Assembly (NCBI RefSeq): GCF_000314895.2
Contig: NZ_CM001773.1
Coordinates: 1,960,349 to 2,024,348, forward strand
Length of the DNA stretch: 64,000 bases
Direction of reading: 5' to 3'
DNA from: Providencia sneebia DSM 19967
GTDB lineage: Bacteria > Pseudomonadota > Gammaproteobacteria > Enterobacterales > Enterobacteriaceae
The notes under the pieces are model-generated. The model made no database searches, had not been told where the DNA came from, and saw only the letters and a program-made list of their open reading frames with translations. The position numbers were made by a program, and so were the translations under genes. This document shows positions 40,381-51,406 of this stretch, piece by piece (position 1 is the first letter of the stretch; every line of letters begins with the position of its first letter).

Positions 40381-40480
40381 AAAAAAAAGCCTATCATGGG
40401 CTGACAGGCAAAGACTACACACAGCAATTCTATTTTAGAAATCACGCTGGAAATATAACTAGCATGATTTTGAGATCCGT
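40381..40480 (-). ncRNA. rprA: RprA small regulatory RNA
   Basis: About 100 nt, read leftward. The segment at 40410-40433 (minus strand GAATTGCTGTGTGTAGTCTT plus TGCC) is identical to the conserved part of E. coli RprA as I recall it. It is followed by a stem GCCTGTCA/TGATAGGC and eight T (40381-40388). The 5' end is set at ACGG (40480) by analogy, with TATTAA six bases upstream as -10. It lies downstream of ydiK on the same strand, the same position as in E. coli. RprA activates rpoS translation and is Rcs-controlled in E. coli. The 5' third differs from E. coli. Confidence 0.88.
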
Positions 40481-40539
40481 ATGAACTTAATACAATATTT
40501 AGCGGTGAATAAAATAACTTATTATTCTTTTTTACACAC

Positions 40540-40553
40540 TAAGAAGACTCTTA
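40540..40553. promoter_or_regulatory. RcsB-type box upstream of rprA
   Basis: On the minus strand TAAGAGTCTTCTTA matches the RcsAB-type consensus TAAGAATATTCCTA at 11 of 14 positions. It is about 60 bases upstream of the predicted rprA start, where Rcs phosphorelay activation acts in E. coli. Confidence 0.65.
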
Positions 40554-40746
40554 TAATATAAAAATAATTCATCATTGGACATAAATAAGAGCACCTGATT
40601 CGGCGTAAAAGATAATATCACAAATGAGGATAAAAACTAACATTAGTATGTTAAATATTGTTTCTAAATATTAATGGAATATACTTAATTTGACGGCATG
40701 CTTAATATTTAGATATCAAGCATGCCGAAGAGCATTAATAAAAGTA

Positions 40747-41862
40747 TTATTTTTTAATCATAAACTCTTTTTCAATGAATTCTTTTGTTCCTTTAAGATC
40801 TGGATTCGGCTCTGCTACATCATTCATCCAGGCTTTTAATAAGCTATAAGAAACGGCTAAAACAACAGGGCCGATAAATAACCCAATCATGCCTAAAGAT
40901 AAAATACCGCCGATAACGCCAATCAGAATTAATACCATCGGCAAGTCAGCCCCCATTTTGATTAGCCAAGGACGTAGCACGCCATCCATTGTGGCGACAA
41001 TAGCAGCCCACACAGCAAGAATAATTGCCCATGTTGTATCTCCGCTCCAAAACAGCCAAATAACGGAGGGGACCATAATAAGTAAAGGACCAAGTTGTGC
41101 GACACAACAAATAAACAGCAAAACAGTTAGGATGGCGGCATAAGGTATTCCCGATAAGGCTAAGCCTATTCCGCCAACAATAGCTTGAATGAGGGCCGTG
41201 AGAACGACACCTAATGCAACTGCGCGAATTGATTGCGCTGCTAAAATAACTGCTGCATCGCCATTTATTCCTGCTAAGCGAATGGCAAAATGCCTCACGC
41301 CTAACATGACGGATTCACCTTTAAGGTAGAGTAAACCACTAAATAGAAGCATTAGCATGAGGTGAAAAATAAAACGTCCAGCATTAATAGCTTGAGCAAC
41401 AAACCAACCAGCAGCTTGACCAAAATAAGGCTGCACTTTGGCTAGCATGGCATTACCACCACTGGCAATTAAACTATGCCATGTGTAGTACATTTTATCT
41501 CCAACAAAAGGGATGCTACTAAGCCAGTCTAAATCAGGTAAACGTAGGCTATTTGGTGATTTAGCCAGATCAATAAGTGGAGCACTATTTTGAATAACAC
41601 TGCCAATGAGGATCCCTAACGGTATAACAAATAATAGCAATATCAGAATAACCATAGTTAAAGCTGCCACCCAACGCTTATTCCAAAGTTTTGCTTCTAA
41701 TTTAAGTAACAATGGCCAAGTTGCAATGACCATCATACCAGCCCAAACAAAGCCAAGAATAAAAGGGCTAAGCACCCAAAAACAGGCAACAATCATCAAT
41801 ATGATAGCGGCAAATCCGAAGATTAATTTGGGCAAGTCAACAAGCTTTTGCGATTTTTCCAT
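40747..41862 (-). CDS. ydiK: YdiK, AI-2E family transporter
   Basis: A 371-residue polytopic membrane protein of the PerM/TqsA (AI-2E/UPF0118) family. Helices in pairs near the N-terminus are followed by a soluble segment (about 90-170), a second helical block with G-I-P-Y-A-A-I-L-T-V-L near 230, and the C-terminal G-L-F-I-G-P-V-V-L-A. The transported substrate is unknown. Position next to rprA and divergent from ydiJ supports the name. It is co-oriented with rprA and 270 bases from it. Confidence 0.88.
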   Translation of the reverse strand: MEKSQKLVDLPKLIFGFAAIILMIVACFWVLSPFILGFVWAGMMVIATWPLLLKLEAKLWNKRWVAALTMVILILLLFVIPLGILIGSVIQNSAPLIDLAKSPNSLRLPDLDWLSSIPFVGDKMYYTWHSLIASGGNAMLAKVQPYFGQAAGWFVAQAINAGRFIFHLMLMLLFSGLLYLKGESVMLGVRHFAIRLAGINGDAAVILAAQSIRAVALGVVLTALIQAIVGGIGLALSGIPYAAILTVLLFICCVAQLGPLLIMVPSVIWLFWSGDTTWAIILAVWAAIVATMDGVLRPWLIKMGADLPMVLILIGVIGGILSLGMIGLFIGPVVLAVSYSLLKAWMNDVAEPNPDLKGTKEFIEKEFMIKK

Positions 41863-42133
41863 TTATGGCTAATCCTTAACAAATAAAAATACTGCAAGTA
41901 TGCTGTTTTTTCAGGTGAAAATAACGTAATTATTTTTCGCGATTAAAAAAAACAATATTGTGATATGGTTTCATTACTGACAATGTCATCAGCGGTTGTG
42001 CTTTCTTTAAGTGAATCTGTTTTCCAAGAGAGAGATTACTTCATAAAGTGCTCATGATCTATTGTGCAACTTTAAATAAAGATAGTACATAACGAGTAAT
42101 ACGAACACTAAACAACAAGAGTCATCGTTAATA

Positions 42134-45100
42134 ATGATCCCGCGTATAACTGAAACACCACATCTAAGTAAACTCGCCAGTGAATTTTTGCATCAATTAC
42201 AGGAGCAAGGTTTTACCGGAGATTTCGGTACTAGCTATGCTGAGCGTCTCTCTATGGCGACCGATAATAGTATTTATCAGCTTCTACCACAGGCAATAAT
42301 TTTCCCTCGCTCTAGCGCGGATGTACAAATTGTGACCCGCCTAGCTGGGCGAGAAAAATTCCGTGAACTCACATTTACACCGCGAGGCGGGGGAACTGGA
42401 ACAAATGGGCAATCCTTAACGGAAGGGATTGTGGTTGATATGTCGCGTTACATGAATCGGATCTTGGATATTAATCCGGAACAAGGTTGGGTAAAAGTAG
42501 AAGCCGGTGTTATTAAAGACCAATTAAATCAATTTCTGAAACCTTATGGTTATTTTTTCTCCCCTGAACTGTCTACCAGTAACCGCGCAACACTTGGTGG
42601 GATGATTAATACCGATGCTTCTGGTCAAGGTTCATTAGTTTATGGGAAAACTTCTGACCATGTTTTAGGTGTGAAGGCAATGTTGTTAGGGGGGGAGTGC
42701 CTAGAAACACGGGCTATGCCGATATCACTCGCCCAAACGATTGCGTCAGAAAATTCAGTTGTCGGAAATATTTACAAAACGGTGTTGAAACGCTGTTTAG
42801 AACAACGTGCCTTAATTGAAGAAAAATTTCCGAAACTTAATCGTTTTTTAACCGGTTATGACTTACGCCATGTTTTTAATGATGATTTGTCCGAGTTTGA
42901 TTTAACGCGCATATTAACAGGCTCTGAAGGTTCATTAGCTTTTATCACTGAAGCTACATTGGATATTACGCCTCTTCCAAAAGTTCGCCGCTTAGTCAAT
43001 GTGAAATATGATTCTTTTGAATCAGCCTTGCGCAATGCGCCTTTTATGGTGAAAGCACAGGCACTTTCAGTTGAAACGGTTGACTCAAAAGTCCTTAATT
43101 TAGCTCGTGAAGATATTGTGTGGCACTCAGTCAAAGCATTAATTACTGATGTGCCAAATAAAGATATGCTTGGTTTGAATATTGTTGAATTTTGCGGTGA
43201 TGACGAAGATCAAATTAATCATTTGACAGAAAGTTTATGCCAACGACTTGATGATTTGATGAATAAACAAGAAGCCGGCGTGATTGGCTACCAAGTTTGT
43301 CATGATCTTGAAGATATTAATCGCATTTATAATATGCGTAAAAAGGCTGTTGGCTTATTGGGTAACAGTAAAGGAGCTGCCAAGCCGATCCCATTTGTTG
43401 AAGATACCTGTGTTCCTCCAGAACATCTTGCTGATTATATTGTTGAATTTAGGAAATTGCTTGATAATCATCAGTTAAATTATGGCATGTTCGGCCATGT
43501 TGATGCAGGGGTTTTACATGTTCGCCCAGCATTAGATATGTGCGATCCAGTTCAAGAAGCATTGATGAAACAAATTTCAGATGAAATTGTTGCGTTGACA
43601 GCGAAATATGGCGGTTTGTTATGGGGGGAACACGGAAAAGGTTTTAGAGCGCAGTATAGCCCAGAATTTTTCGGTGAAGTACTTTATGCTGAACTGCGTA
43701 ATATTAAAGCTGCTTTTGACCCAGATAACCGTTTGAATCCAGGTAAAATTTGCCCTCCAGCTGGGCTTGATGCACCAATGAAACAAGTTGATGCAGTTAA
43801 GCGGGGAACTTATGACAGGCAAATCCCTGTTGAAGTTCGCAAAGAGTTCAGAGGTGCAATGGAATGTAACGGCAATGGTTTATGCTTTAACTTTGATGTT
43901 AAAAGCCAAATGTGCCCATCAATGAAAATTAGTGGTCAACGCATTCACTCACCAAAAGGGCGAGCAACTCTAGTAAGAGAATGGCTAAGACTACTTTCCG
44001 AGCAGGGCGTTACTCCAGAAACGTTGGATAAAGGGATAAAAGAGAATCGTCCTTCTTTGCGTGGGTTGATTGATAAAACGCGTAATACATGGCGAGCGCA
44101 AAAAGGAGATTATGATTTTTCCCATGAAGTGAAAGAGGCTATGTCAGGGTGCTTGGCTTGCAAAGCTTGTTCAACGCAATGCCCAATCAAAATTGATGTG
44201 CCGTCTTTTAGAGCGAAATTTTTGGCGTTATATCATGGTCGTTACTTAAGACCTGTGAGAGATCATATTGTTGCTAATGTCGAAAACAGTGCACCTTTAC
44301 TTGCCAAAGCACCGGGAGTTTTTAACTTCTTCTTACGCCAACCTCTAGTGCAGAAAATAAGTGAAAAAACACTGGGAATGGTTGATTTGCCACTATTTTC
44401 GCAACCAACCTTAAAGCAAGAGTTATCTGGTCATTCTGCTCTGACTGTGACGTTAGAGCAATTAGAAACCATGTCGCCAAGCCAAAGAGAAAATTATGTG
44501 CTGGTCGTCCAAGATCCTTTTACCAGCTACTATGAAGCTAAAGTTGTTGCAGATTTTATTCGGTTGATTGAAAATTAGGTTATAAACCTGTATTGTTACC
44601 TTTTTCGCCTAACGGTAAAGCTCAGCATATTAAAGGTTTTCTATCTCGTTTTGCTAAAACGGCTAAAAAAACAGCTGATTTTCTCAATCGAGTTGCTAAA
44701 TTAGAGCTACCTATGGTAGGGGTTGATCCGGCTTTAGTGCTATGTTATCGCGATGAATATCGTGAAATCCTCGCGCCATCGCAATGCAAATTTACAGTGC
44801 AATTAGCGCATGAATGGTTAGTGACATTACCTGAATTGCCACCTGTGCAAGATAGCCAATCAGAACCTTGGTATTTCTTTGGTCATTGTACTGAAACGAC
44901 AGCATTACCAAACAGTGGCGCACAATGGGCGAGCTTATTTAAACGTTATGGTCACCAATTAAAAAATATCAGTGTGGGTTGCTGTGGAATGGCAGGAACT
45001 TACGGGCATGAGTCAGCGAATATCAAAAACTCCAAAGGGATCTATAATCTATCCTGGAAACCTGCGATAGATAACCTGCCAAAAGACCGTTGTTTAAGTA

Positions 45101-45189
45101 CAGGTTATTCTTGTCGTAGCCAAGTGAAGAGAATGGAAAATATACAGATAAAACACCCAATTCAAGCTCTACTGGAGATTGTTAGATGA
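42134..45189 (+). pseudogene. ydiJ: YdiJ, FAD-linked oxidoreductase with Fe-S domain, split by one-base frameshift
   Basis: The two open frames (42134-44578, 814 codons, and about 44593-45189, 198 codons) together make one YdiJ of about 1018 residues, the E. coli length. YdiJ was recently linked to D-2-hydroxyglutarate oxidation. Part 1 has the FAD PCMH domain (P-R-G-G-G-T-G-T-N-G-Q-S-L near 85) and 4Fe-4S cysteines (C-L-A-C-K-A-C-S-T-Q-C-P near 677). Part 2 has CCG-type cysteines (C-C-G-M-A-G-T-Y-G-H). At 44570-44577 the sequence GAAAATTA lacks one A, so the expected E-K-L-G-Y-K-P-V becomes E-N-stop. A real recent mutation or an A-tract sequencing error are both possible. Confidence 0.85.
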
Positions 45190-45602
45190 TTTGGAAACGC
45201 GAAGTTGATCTAAAGCAGCTGTCGAAAATGGCTCAAGAGTGTATGTTGGGCCACATTGGTATTGAAATTACTCATATAGGTGATGATTATCTTGAAGGTA
45301 TCATGCCGGTTGATAAGAGAACGAAGCAACCTTTTGGGATCTTACATGGCGGGGCATCCGTTGTCTTAGCTGAATCACTTGGCTCAATTGCCGGTTATTT
45401 GTGTAGTGAAGATAAGCAGCGTGTTGTGGGTATTGAGATTAATGCCAACCATATTCGTTCAGCTTCACAAGGATTTGTTAAAGGTGTTTGTAAACCTGTT
45501 CATATTGGACGGCGCCAACAGGTGTGGAATATTGATATTTTTAATCAAGAAGGGCAACTTTGTTGTACTTCGCGTTTAACCACTGCGGTACTTTCTGATT
45601 AA
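45186..45602 (+). CDS. menI: MenI, 1,4-dihydroxy-2-naphthoyl-CoA thioesterase
   Basis: Hot-dog-fold thioesterase of 138 residues that releases DHNA in menaquinone synthesis (E. coli MenI, formerly YdiI). P-F-G-I-L-H-G-G-A-S-V-V-L-A-E-S-L-G-S near 51 holds the catalytic Glu, and G-I-E-I-N-A-N-H near 82 is typical. It begins M-I-W-K-R like the E. coli protein. Its ATG overlaps the ydiJ stop by 4 bases, so it is probably translated from the ydiJ transcript. A ydiJ frameshift could reduce coupling. Confidence 0.92.
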   Translation: MIWKREVDLKQLSKMAQECMLGHIGIEITHIGDDYLEGIMPVDKRTKQPFGILHGGASVVLAESLGSIAGYLCSEDKQRVVGIEINANHIRSASQGFVKGVCKPVHIGRRQQVWNIDIFNQEGQLCCTSRLTTAVLSD

Positions 45603-46020
45603 TTTTCACCTCGCTATTTTTCTTTTTCTTGAGGTTTTTACCCATAATATTATGACGTAAAAACCTCATACTTCATGTTGTTATTCCATTCATTTTGTAA
45701 ATAACCCAATAAAATGACTTTGAAAGATTGATATGGGAAAATTTGTAAGCACATTACAATATGAAGGCATTAGCCGTTTTTTTGATCTAAATTTGAATGT
45801 TTCAAATTTAATTAAGTTGTATAATAAATGTATCTTTATTAAATTGTGCCATATTTGTGTATTATCTAGTACATAATGGTAAAAAAATTATAATTATTTT
45901 TATTCTTTTATATTTAATGAGTTAACATAGATTTAGGCTATCTTAGGCATCAAAATAAGCTCGGAATGTATAATAAATGAGCTATAATAGGTATAACCTT
46001 TCAAAATAAATGGTTGAAGT
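45603..46020. other. menI-sufA intergenic region
   Basis: An 11-bp inverted repeat, GAGGTTTTTAC (45631-45641) with GTAAAAACCTC (45657-45667), follows menI and may end its transcript, although no T-run follows it. The rest is AT-rich and should hold the sufA promoter. A weak IscR type-2-like spacing (ATAACC ... GGTTG) is seen near 45990-46015. Neither is certain. Confidence 0.35.
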
Positions 46021-46074
46021 GCCAAGGGTTATCATTACCATAGCACAAACGGAGTTTATCTCCTGATAACTGGC
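46021..46074 (+). promoter_or_regulatory. structured leader of sufA
   Basis: GCCA (46021-46024) pairs with TGGC (46071-46074), GTTATCA (46028-46034) with TGATAAC (46064-46070), and an inner GGAG (46051-46054) with CTCC (46060-46063). Together they make a branched stem that ends ten bases before the first possible sufA ATG. The function is unknown. Post-transcriptional control of suf is plausible but unproven. Confidence 0.35.
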
Positions 46075-46104
46075 TGAAAAGCCATGAAAATTGTGGGGTC
46101 AAAA

Positions 46105-46485
46105 ATGACTGCAAAAATAAGTGACAGCGTAGAAACTTTTTCTCTAGATGAAAATAGCTGGCAAGGCGTTAACTTGACAGACAGTGCAGCGAAGCAAATT
46201 AAAAAATTGATGGTGCAAAATCCTCAAAGCAAAGGGCTTTCGCTTGGTGTCAAACAGTCTGGTTGTGCGGGATTTGGCTATGTGTTCGAAATGATAGAAA
46301 ATCCTACAGAAAACCATTTGCTCTTTGAGCACGATGGTGCATGTCTTTATGTACCAAAAGAAGCAATGCCGTTTATTGATGGCACAGTTATCGATTATGT
46401 CCAAGAAGGTCTTAATCGTATATTCAAATTTAATAACCCGAAAGCGCAGCATTCCTGTGGATGTGGTGAAAGTTTCGGCGTTTAA
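46105..46485 (+). CDS. sufA: SufA, A-type Fe-S cluster carrier
   Basis: HesB/IscA-like carrier that takes Fe-S clusters from SufBCD to client apoproteins. Three ligating cysteines are visible: Q-S-G-C-A-G-F-G near 52 and S-C-G-C-G-E-S at the end. L-F-E-H-D-G-A and A-M-P-F-I-D-G-T are family motifs. The ATG at 46105 has GGGGT about six bases upstream; an ATG at 46084 would add seven residues but lacks a ribosome site. First gene of sufABCDS. Confidence 0.93.
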   Translation: MTAKISDSVETFSLDENSWQGVNLTDSAAKQIKKLMVQNPQSKGLSLGVKQSGCAGFGYVFEMIENPTENHLLFEHDGACLYVPKEAMPFIDGTVIDYVQEGLNRIFKFNNPKAQHSCGCGESFGV

Positions 46486-46501
46486 CATGTGAAGTCAGAT
46501 T

Positions 46502-48001
46502 ATGTCTCAGAGCAATGTAGAAATTGGCGATGAAGTTCAAAGCTGGCTAGATGACCAGCGTTATAAAGAAGGCTTTTTTACGAATGTCGCAACAGATGAA
46601 ATGGCAAAAGGCATCAACGAAGATGTTGTTCGCGCTATTTCTGCGAAACGTAATGAACCTGAGTGGATGCTGAAATTCCGCCTTGATGCTTATCATCACT
46701 GGAAAGGAATGGAAGAACCACACTGGTTGAAAGCCCATTATCCAAATTTAGATTATCAAGATTATAGTTATTATTCTGCGCCATCTTGTGGTGCCTGTGA
46801 TGATACCTGCGGTTCTCAATCTGGTGCAACACAAGCAACAGGTGTGGCCGAAACTAACAATTATTTAACGGCTGAAGTTGAAGAAGCATTTAACCAACTG
46901 GGTGTTCCTGTTCGTGAAGGAAAAGCGGTTGCCGTTGATGCTATTTTCGACTCAGTTTCTGTATCTACAACATATCGTGCTGACCTCGCTAAACACGGCA
47001 TTATCTTCTGTTCCTTTAGCGAAGCTATTCAAGAGCATCCGGAATTAGTACAAAAATATCTCGGTAGTGTGGTTTCCAGCCATGACAACTTTTTTGCTGC
47101 ATTGAATGCCGCAGTTGCTTCCGATGGTACGTTTGTTTATATCCCTAAAGGTGTGACTTGCCCAATGGAGCTTTCAACCTATTTTCGTATTAATGCGGCG
47201 AAAACAGGGCAATTTGAACGAACTATCTTAATTGCCGATGAAGGCAGTTATGTGAGTTATATTGAAGGCTGTTCAGCGCCTGTACGTGATAGCTACCAAT
47301 TGCATGCTGCGGTTGTTGAAGTCATCATCCATAAAGATGCTGAAGTTAAATACTCAACAGTTCAAAACTGGTTCTCAGGTGGAGACAGTGAAGCTGGTGG
47401 TATTCTTAACTTTGTGACCAAACGTGCTTTGTGCGAAGGTGAAAACTCTAAAATGTCATGGACCCAATCAGAAACCGGTTCGGCCATTACATGGAAATAC
47501 CCGAGTGTTATCTTAAAAGGTGATAACTCTGTAGGTGAGTTTTTCTCTGTTGCACTGACTAATGGAAATCAGCAAGCAGATACCGGTACAAAAATGATCC
47601 ATATTGGGAAAAATACACGCTCAACGATCATTTCTAAAGGGATCTCTGCGGGGAAAAGTCAAAATAGCTACCGTGGTTTGGTTAAAATATTACCAAGTGC
47701 TCACAATGCACGTAATTTCACACAATGCGATTCAATGTTAATCGGTACTCAGTGTGGTGCGCATACTTTCCCTTATGTAGAAGTAAAAAATAATACGGCT
47801 CAGCTTGAGCATGAGGCAACAACCTCGCGTATTGGTGAAGACCAATTATTTTACTGTTTACAACGTGGGATCAGTGAGGATGATGCGATTTCAATGATCG
47901 TAAATGGTTTCTGTAAAGATGTTTTCTCGGAACTTCCATTAGAGTTTGCAGTAGAAGCACAGAAATTGCTGGCAATCAGCCTAGAACATAGCGTGGGTTG
48001 A
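46502..48001 (+). CDS. sufB: SufB, Fe-S scaffold subunit
   Basis: Scaffold of the SufBC2D complex where Fe-S clusters are assembled under oxidative stress or iron limitation, 499 residues. Conserved segments are Y-K-E-G-F-F-T near 20, [10 protein letters not shown] near 96, and the C-terminal region [11 protein letters not shown] with the cluster-related Cys and G-A-H-T-F-P-Y. It starts 16 bases after the sufA stop. Confidence 0.97.
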   Translation: MSQSNVEIGDEVQSWLDDQRYKEGFFTNVATDEMAKGINEDVVRAISAKRNEPEWMLKFRLDAYHHWKGMEEPHWLKAHYPNLDYQDYSYYSAPSCGACDDTCGSQSGATQATGVAETNNYLTAEVEEAFNQLGVPVREGKAVAVDAIFDSVSVSTTYRADLAKHGIIFCSFSEAIQEHPELVQKYLGSVVSSHDNFFAALNAAVASDGTFVYIPKGVTCPMELSTYFRINAAKTGQFERTILIADEGSYVSYIEGCSAPVRDSYQLHAAVVEVIIHKDAEVKYSTVQNWFSGGDSEAGGILNFVTKRALCEGENSKMSWTQSETGSAITWKYPSVILKGDNSVGEFFSVALTNGNQQADTGTKMIHIGKNTRSTIISKGISAGKSQNSYRGLVKILPSAHNARNFTQCDSMLIGTQCGAHTFPYVEVKNNTAQLEHEATTSRIGEDQLFYCLQRGISEDDAISMIVNGFCKDVFSELPLEFAVEAQKLLAISLEHSVG

Positions 48002-48046
48002 TCACTATCAGGTTTATATGCGCGAATGCGCTAAAGGCATGTTGAT

Positions 48047-48793
48047 ATGTTAAGTGTTAAAAATTTACATGTAAGTGTAGAAGGTAATGAAATATTAAAA
48101 GGGCTGTCACTAGAAGTAAAACCTGGTGAAGTTCATGCCATTATGGGACCAAATGGTTCTGGTAAAAGTACATTTTCTGCGACATTAGCAGGTCGTGAAG
48201 AATATGAAGTTAATGGCGGAGAAGTGACTTTTAAAGGTAAAGATCTTCTTGAGTTAGATCCTGAAGAACGTGCTGGTGAAGGTATCTTCTTAGCGTTTCA
48301 ATACCCAGTTGAAATTCCTGGTGTAAGTAATCAATTCTTCTTACAAACCGCAGTAAATGCTGTGCGTGAATATCGCCATGAAGAAGCACTTGATCGTTTT
48401 GATTTCCAAGATTTTATTGAAGATAAAATTAACTTGCTACAAATGCCACAAGATTTGTTAACGCGTTCTGTTAACGTCGGTTTTTCTGGTGGTGAAAAGA
48501 AACGCAACGATATCTTACAAATGGCTGCACTTGAACCGCAACTGTGCATTTTAGATGAAACAGACTCTGGTTTGGACATTGATGCTCTTAAAACAGTAGC
48601 AAACGGTGTTAACTCTTTACGTTCACCGGAACGTTCATTCATTATCGTAACGCACTATCAGCGTATTCTAGACTACGTCAAACCTGATTTCGTCCATGTT
48701 TTATATCAGGGCAAAATCATCAAATCAGGTGATTTCAGTTTGGCGAAAAAACTAGAGGAGCAAGGTTATGGCTGGCTTATTGACCAACAGTGA
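48047..48793 (+). CDS. sufC: SufC, Fe-S assembly ATPase
   Basis: ABC-type ATPase of the cytosolic SufBC2D complex, 248 residues. Walker A is G-P-N-G-S-G-K-S-T near 35, the signature is F-S-G-G-E-K-K-R-N near 147, and Walker B is L-C-I-L-D-E-T-D-S-G-L-D with the SufC-typical T-D-S-G-L. It overlaps the start of sufD by 26 bases, stronger coupling than elsewhere in the operon. Confidence 0.97.
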   Translation: MLSVKNLHVSVEGNEILKGLSLEVKPGEVHAIMGPNGSGKSTFSATLAGREEYEVNGGEVTFKGKDLLELDPEERAGEGIFLAFQYPVEIPGVSNQFFLQTAVNAVREYRHEEALDRFDFQDFIEDKINLLQMPQDLLTRSVNVGFSGGEKKRNDILQMAALEPQLCILDETDSGLDIDALKTVANGVNSLRSPERSFIIVTHYQRILDYVKPDFVHVLYQGKIIKSGDFSLAKKLEEQGYGWLIDQQ

Positions 48794-50072
48794 AAGAGCT
48801 GAAAAACGTGCTCAGGTAGCTGAATTAAATGAGCAAGCTATGGCACGTTTTTCAAAACTGTTTGAAAAACGCTCTGGTGCGGATTCATCTCATGCATCAG
48901 CAAATTGGCAGAAAACGCAACAAGTTGGTTTTCCGACTTTCCGCCATGAAGATTGGCACTATACGCCTTTGCAATCAATATTGACGACCAATTTTGATTA
49001 TGCGAAATCAAGTGTCGACGAAAATGCATGTGAAGCATTAGCGCTTCCTATTGATGCATACCGGATAGTGTTAGTTGATGGACATTATAGTTCAGCGCTA
49101 AGCTCCATTGATACAGGACCATTCCAAGTCAGTTTGTTAGATAATCAAGAACTATTACCTGCACCAATTAATAGTGAGATTTTTTTACATCTAACAGAAA
49201 GCTTGGCACAACAACCTGTTGTGATCCATCTTGCTGCAAATAATCAAGCTGAAAAACCACTGTATCTGTTAAATATCAGCAGTGGAAAAGACGGTGAAGA
49301 AGTCAACACGAGCCAATATCGTTACCACATTACTTTAGGTAAAAATAGTCAAGCGCAAGTGATTGAACACTTTGTTAGCCTAAATGATAAAGCGCATTTT
49401 ACTGGCAGCCGTTTAACAGTTGAAGTTGGCGATAATGCGCAATTTAAACATTTTAAGCTAAATAGTGAAAATGAACAGGTTCAGCATTTTGCTCATAATG
49501 ACATTAAGATTGGTCGTGACAGCCAAGTATTAAGCAGCAGCTTTTTATTGGGAGCAAAATTAACTCGCCATCATACAAGTACCCAATTAAATGGTGAGAA
49601 TGCAAATCTATCACTCAATAGTTTGCTACTGCCTAAAAATACTGAAATCGCTGATACTCGCACCTATCTTGAACATAATGCAGAGTACTGTGAAAGCCGC
49701 CAATTGCATAAAGTGATTGCAATGGATAGTAGTAAAGCTGTATTTAACGGCATGATCAAAGTATCACCAAATGCATTAAAAACTGATGGGCAGATGAGTA
49801 ATAACACACTGCTTTTAGGTGATAAAGCTGAAGTTGATACTAAACCTCAGTTAGAAATCTATGCTGATGATGTGAAATGTGGGCACGGTGCGACAGTTGG
49901 ACGAATTGATGAAGAACAACTGTTTTATCTACGTTCGCGTGGTATTGACGGCAAAGAAGCAAAACATATGATTATCATTGCTTTTGCTGCGGAATTGACA
50001 GAATCCATTGCATCTGAAGAACTTAAACAAGCTGTAATGACGAGTATTCGCCAGCGCTTAGCGGAGGTTTAG
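48768..50072 (+). CDS. sufD: SufD, Fe-S scaffold subunit
   Basis: Paralogue of SufB that completes the SufBC2D scaffold, 434 residues. [10 protein letters not shown] near 53 matches the SufD N-domain (R-K-H-E-N-W-K-Y-T-P-L in E. coli), and the C-terminal beta-helix core has [11 protein letters not shown] near 368 with the conserved His. The start inside sufC at M-A-G-L-L is supported by similarity to the E. coli start. Confidence 0.95.
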   Translation: MAGLLTNSERAEKRAQVAELNEQAMARFSKLFEKRSGADSSHASANWQKTQQVGFPTFRHEDWHYTPLQSILTTNFDYAKSSVDENACEALALPIDAYRIVLVDGHYSSALSSIDTGPFQVSLLDNQELLPAPINSEIFLHLTESLAQQPVVIHLAANNQAEKPLYLLNISSGKDGEEVNTSQYRYHITLGKNSQAQVIEHFVSLNDKAHFTGSRLTVEVGDNAQFKHFKLNSENEQVQHFAHNDIKIGRDSQVLSSSFLLGAKLTRHHTSTQLNGENANLSLNSLLLPKNTEIADTRTYLEHNAEYCESRQLHKVIAMDSSKAVFNGMIKVSPNALKTDGQMSNNTLLLGDKAEVDTKPQLEIYADDVKCGHGATVGRIDEEQLFYLRSRGIDGKEAKHMIIIAFAAELTESIASEELKQAVMTSIRQRLAEV

Positions 50073-50079
50073 TACTTGT

Positions 50080-51318
50080 ATGACATACAATGTGGCAGCA
50101 GTGAGGCAGGATTTTCCTGCCTTATCCCAAGAGGTTAATAATCACCCGTTAGTCTATTTAGATAGTGCGGCGAGTGCGCAAAAACCTGCATCAGTTGTTG
50201 AAAAAGAAAGCTATTTCACATTGAATCAATATGCAGCAGTGCACCGTGGTATTCATACTTTAAGTGCACAAGCTACATCAATGATGGAAGAAGCTCGCCA
50301 AAAAGTTGCTGATTTTATTCATGCCGCTTCAGCTGAAGAAATTGTATTTGTTAAAGGCACCACAGAAGCGATAAATTTAGTGGCTAATACTTTTGGCCGA
50401 AAATTCATTAGCTCAGGTGATAATATTATTATTACCGAAATGGAACACCATGCAAATATTGTTCCGTGGTATATGCTGGCTGAATCAATTGGTTTTGAAA
50501 TTCGTATCTTACCTATCACAGATGATGGGAAACTAGAGTTAGACAAGCTGAGTGAATTGATTGATTCTAAAACTCGTTTACTCAGTTTTACCCATATTTC
50601 TAATGTGTTAGGGACTGTTAACCCAGTTAAAAAAATCATTGAAAAGGCAAGGGAACTTGCGGCTTTGTGTGGTGCGAAGCTCTATATTTTGGTCGATGGC
50701 GCTCAAGGTGCAATGCACAGTGTTGTTGATGTTCAGGACTTAGATTGTGATTTTTATACCTTCTCTGGTCATAAATTATATGGACCAACAGGGATTGGTG
50801 TTCTATATGGTAAAAAATCATTATTAGACCAAATGCCGCCATGGGAAGGTGGTGGAGCAATGATCCGTCAAGTCGATCTAAAACAAGGTATTACTTATGC
50901 TGATGCGCCGTGGCGTTTTGAAGCGGGTACACCAAATGTCAGTGCTATCATTGGATTGGGTGCTGCTATTGACTATATAAATAGTATTGGTCGAGCAGAA
51001 GCTTTTACCCATGAAGCTGATGTCATGGCATATGCTTCGAAAAAATTAAAAGAGATACCATCATTAACGTTATATGGTAACGATGAACGTGAAGGTGTGA
51101 TTGCTTTTAATTTAGGCAAGCATCATGCATATGATGTGGGTACTTTTTTGGATCAATATGGTGTGGCTATTAGAACTGGGCATCATTGCGCAATGCCATT
51201 GATGGATCGTTACCATGTTCCTGCTATGTGCAGAGCATCTGTTGGTATCTATACAACCAAAGAAGATATTGATGCTTTATATAATGCATTGCTACGCACT
51301 AAAACATTGCTAGGTTAG
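50080..51318 (+). CDS. sufS: SufS, cysteine desulfurase
   Basis: PLP-dependent group II cysteine desulfurase, 412 residues, that supplies persulfide sulfur. PLP lysine lies in [11 protein letters not shown] near 232, catalytic Cys in R-T-G-H-H-C-A-M-P near 372, and M-E-H-H-A-N near 124 is conserved. SufE, its usual activator and immediate downstream neighbour, is here 7.9 kb away. A hairpin follows the stop. Confidence 0.97.
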   Translation: MTYNVAAVRQDFPALSQEVNNHPLVYLDSAASAQKPASVVEKESYFTLNQYAAVHRGIHTLSAQATSMMEEARQKVADFIHAASAEEIVFVKGTTEAINLVANTFGRKFISSGDNIIITEMEHHANIVPWYMLAESIGFEIRILPITDDGKLELDKLSELIDSKTRLLSFTHISNVLGTVNPVKKIIEKARELAALCGAKLYILVDGAQGAMHSVVDVQDLDCDFYTFSGHKLYGPTGIGVLYGKKSLLDQMPPWEGGGAMIRQVDLKQGITYADAPWRFEAGTPNVSAIIGLGAAIDYINSIGRAEAFTHEADVMAYASKKLKEIPSLTLYGNDEREGVIAFNLGKHHAYDVGTFLDQYGVAIRTGHHCAMPLMDRYHVPAMCRASVGIYTTKEDIDALYNALLRTKTLLG

Positions 51319-51372
51319 GGTGATAATCAATAGTATCAATCCTTGCTACTTGTATGTTGACTCAAAGTCTTT

Positions 51373-51406
51373 AGTAAAGCCCTGGTTTTTTAGCTAGGGC
51401 TTTACT
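51373..51406 (+). terminator. hairpin after sufS
   Basis: AGTAAAGCCCT (51373-51383) pairs with AGGGCTTTACT (51396-51406). The following T-run is weak, but the long stem and position suggest that it ends the sufABCDS transcript. Confidence 0.65.

Noticed and set aside
40230..40445. 71-codon minus-strand open frame
   Set aside because: It runs across the RprA RNA and its terminator, has no ribosome site, and the RNA match explains the conservation.
44593..45189. Separate 198-codon gene after ydiJ
   Set aside because: It is the C-terminal fifth of YdiJ in a shifted frame, starting at an unlikely TTG, so it is treated as part of the frameshifted gene.
50319..50639. 106-codon minus-strand frame inside sufS
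   Set aside because: Shadow of sufS; sufS is a complete, well-conserved enzyme in the other strand.
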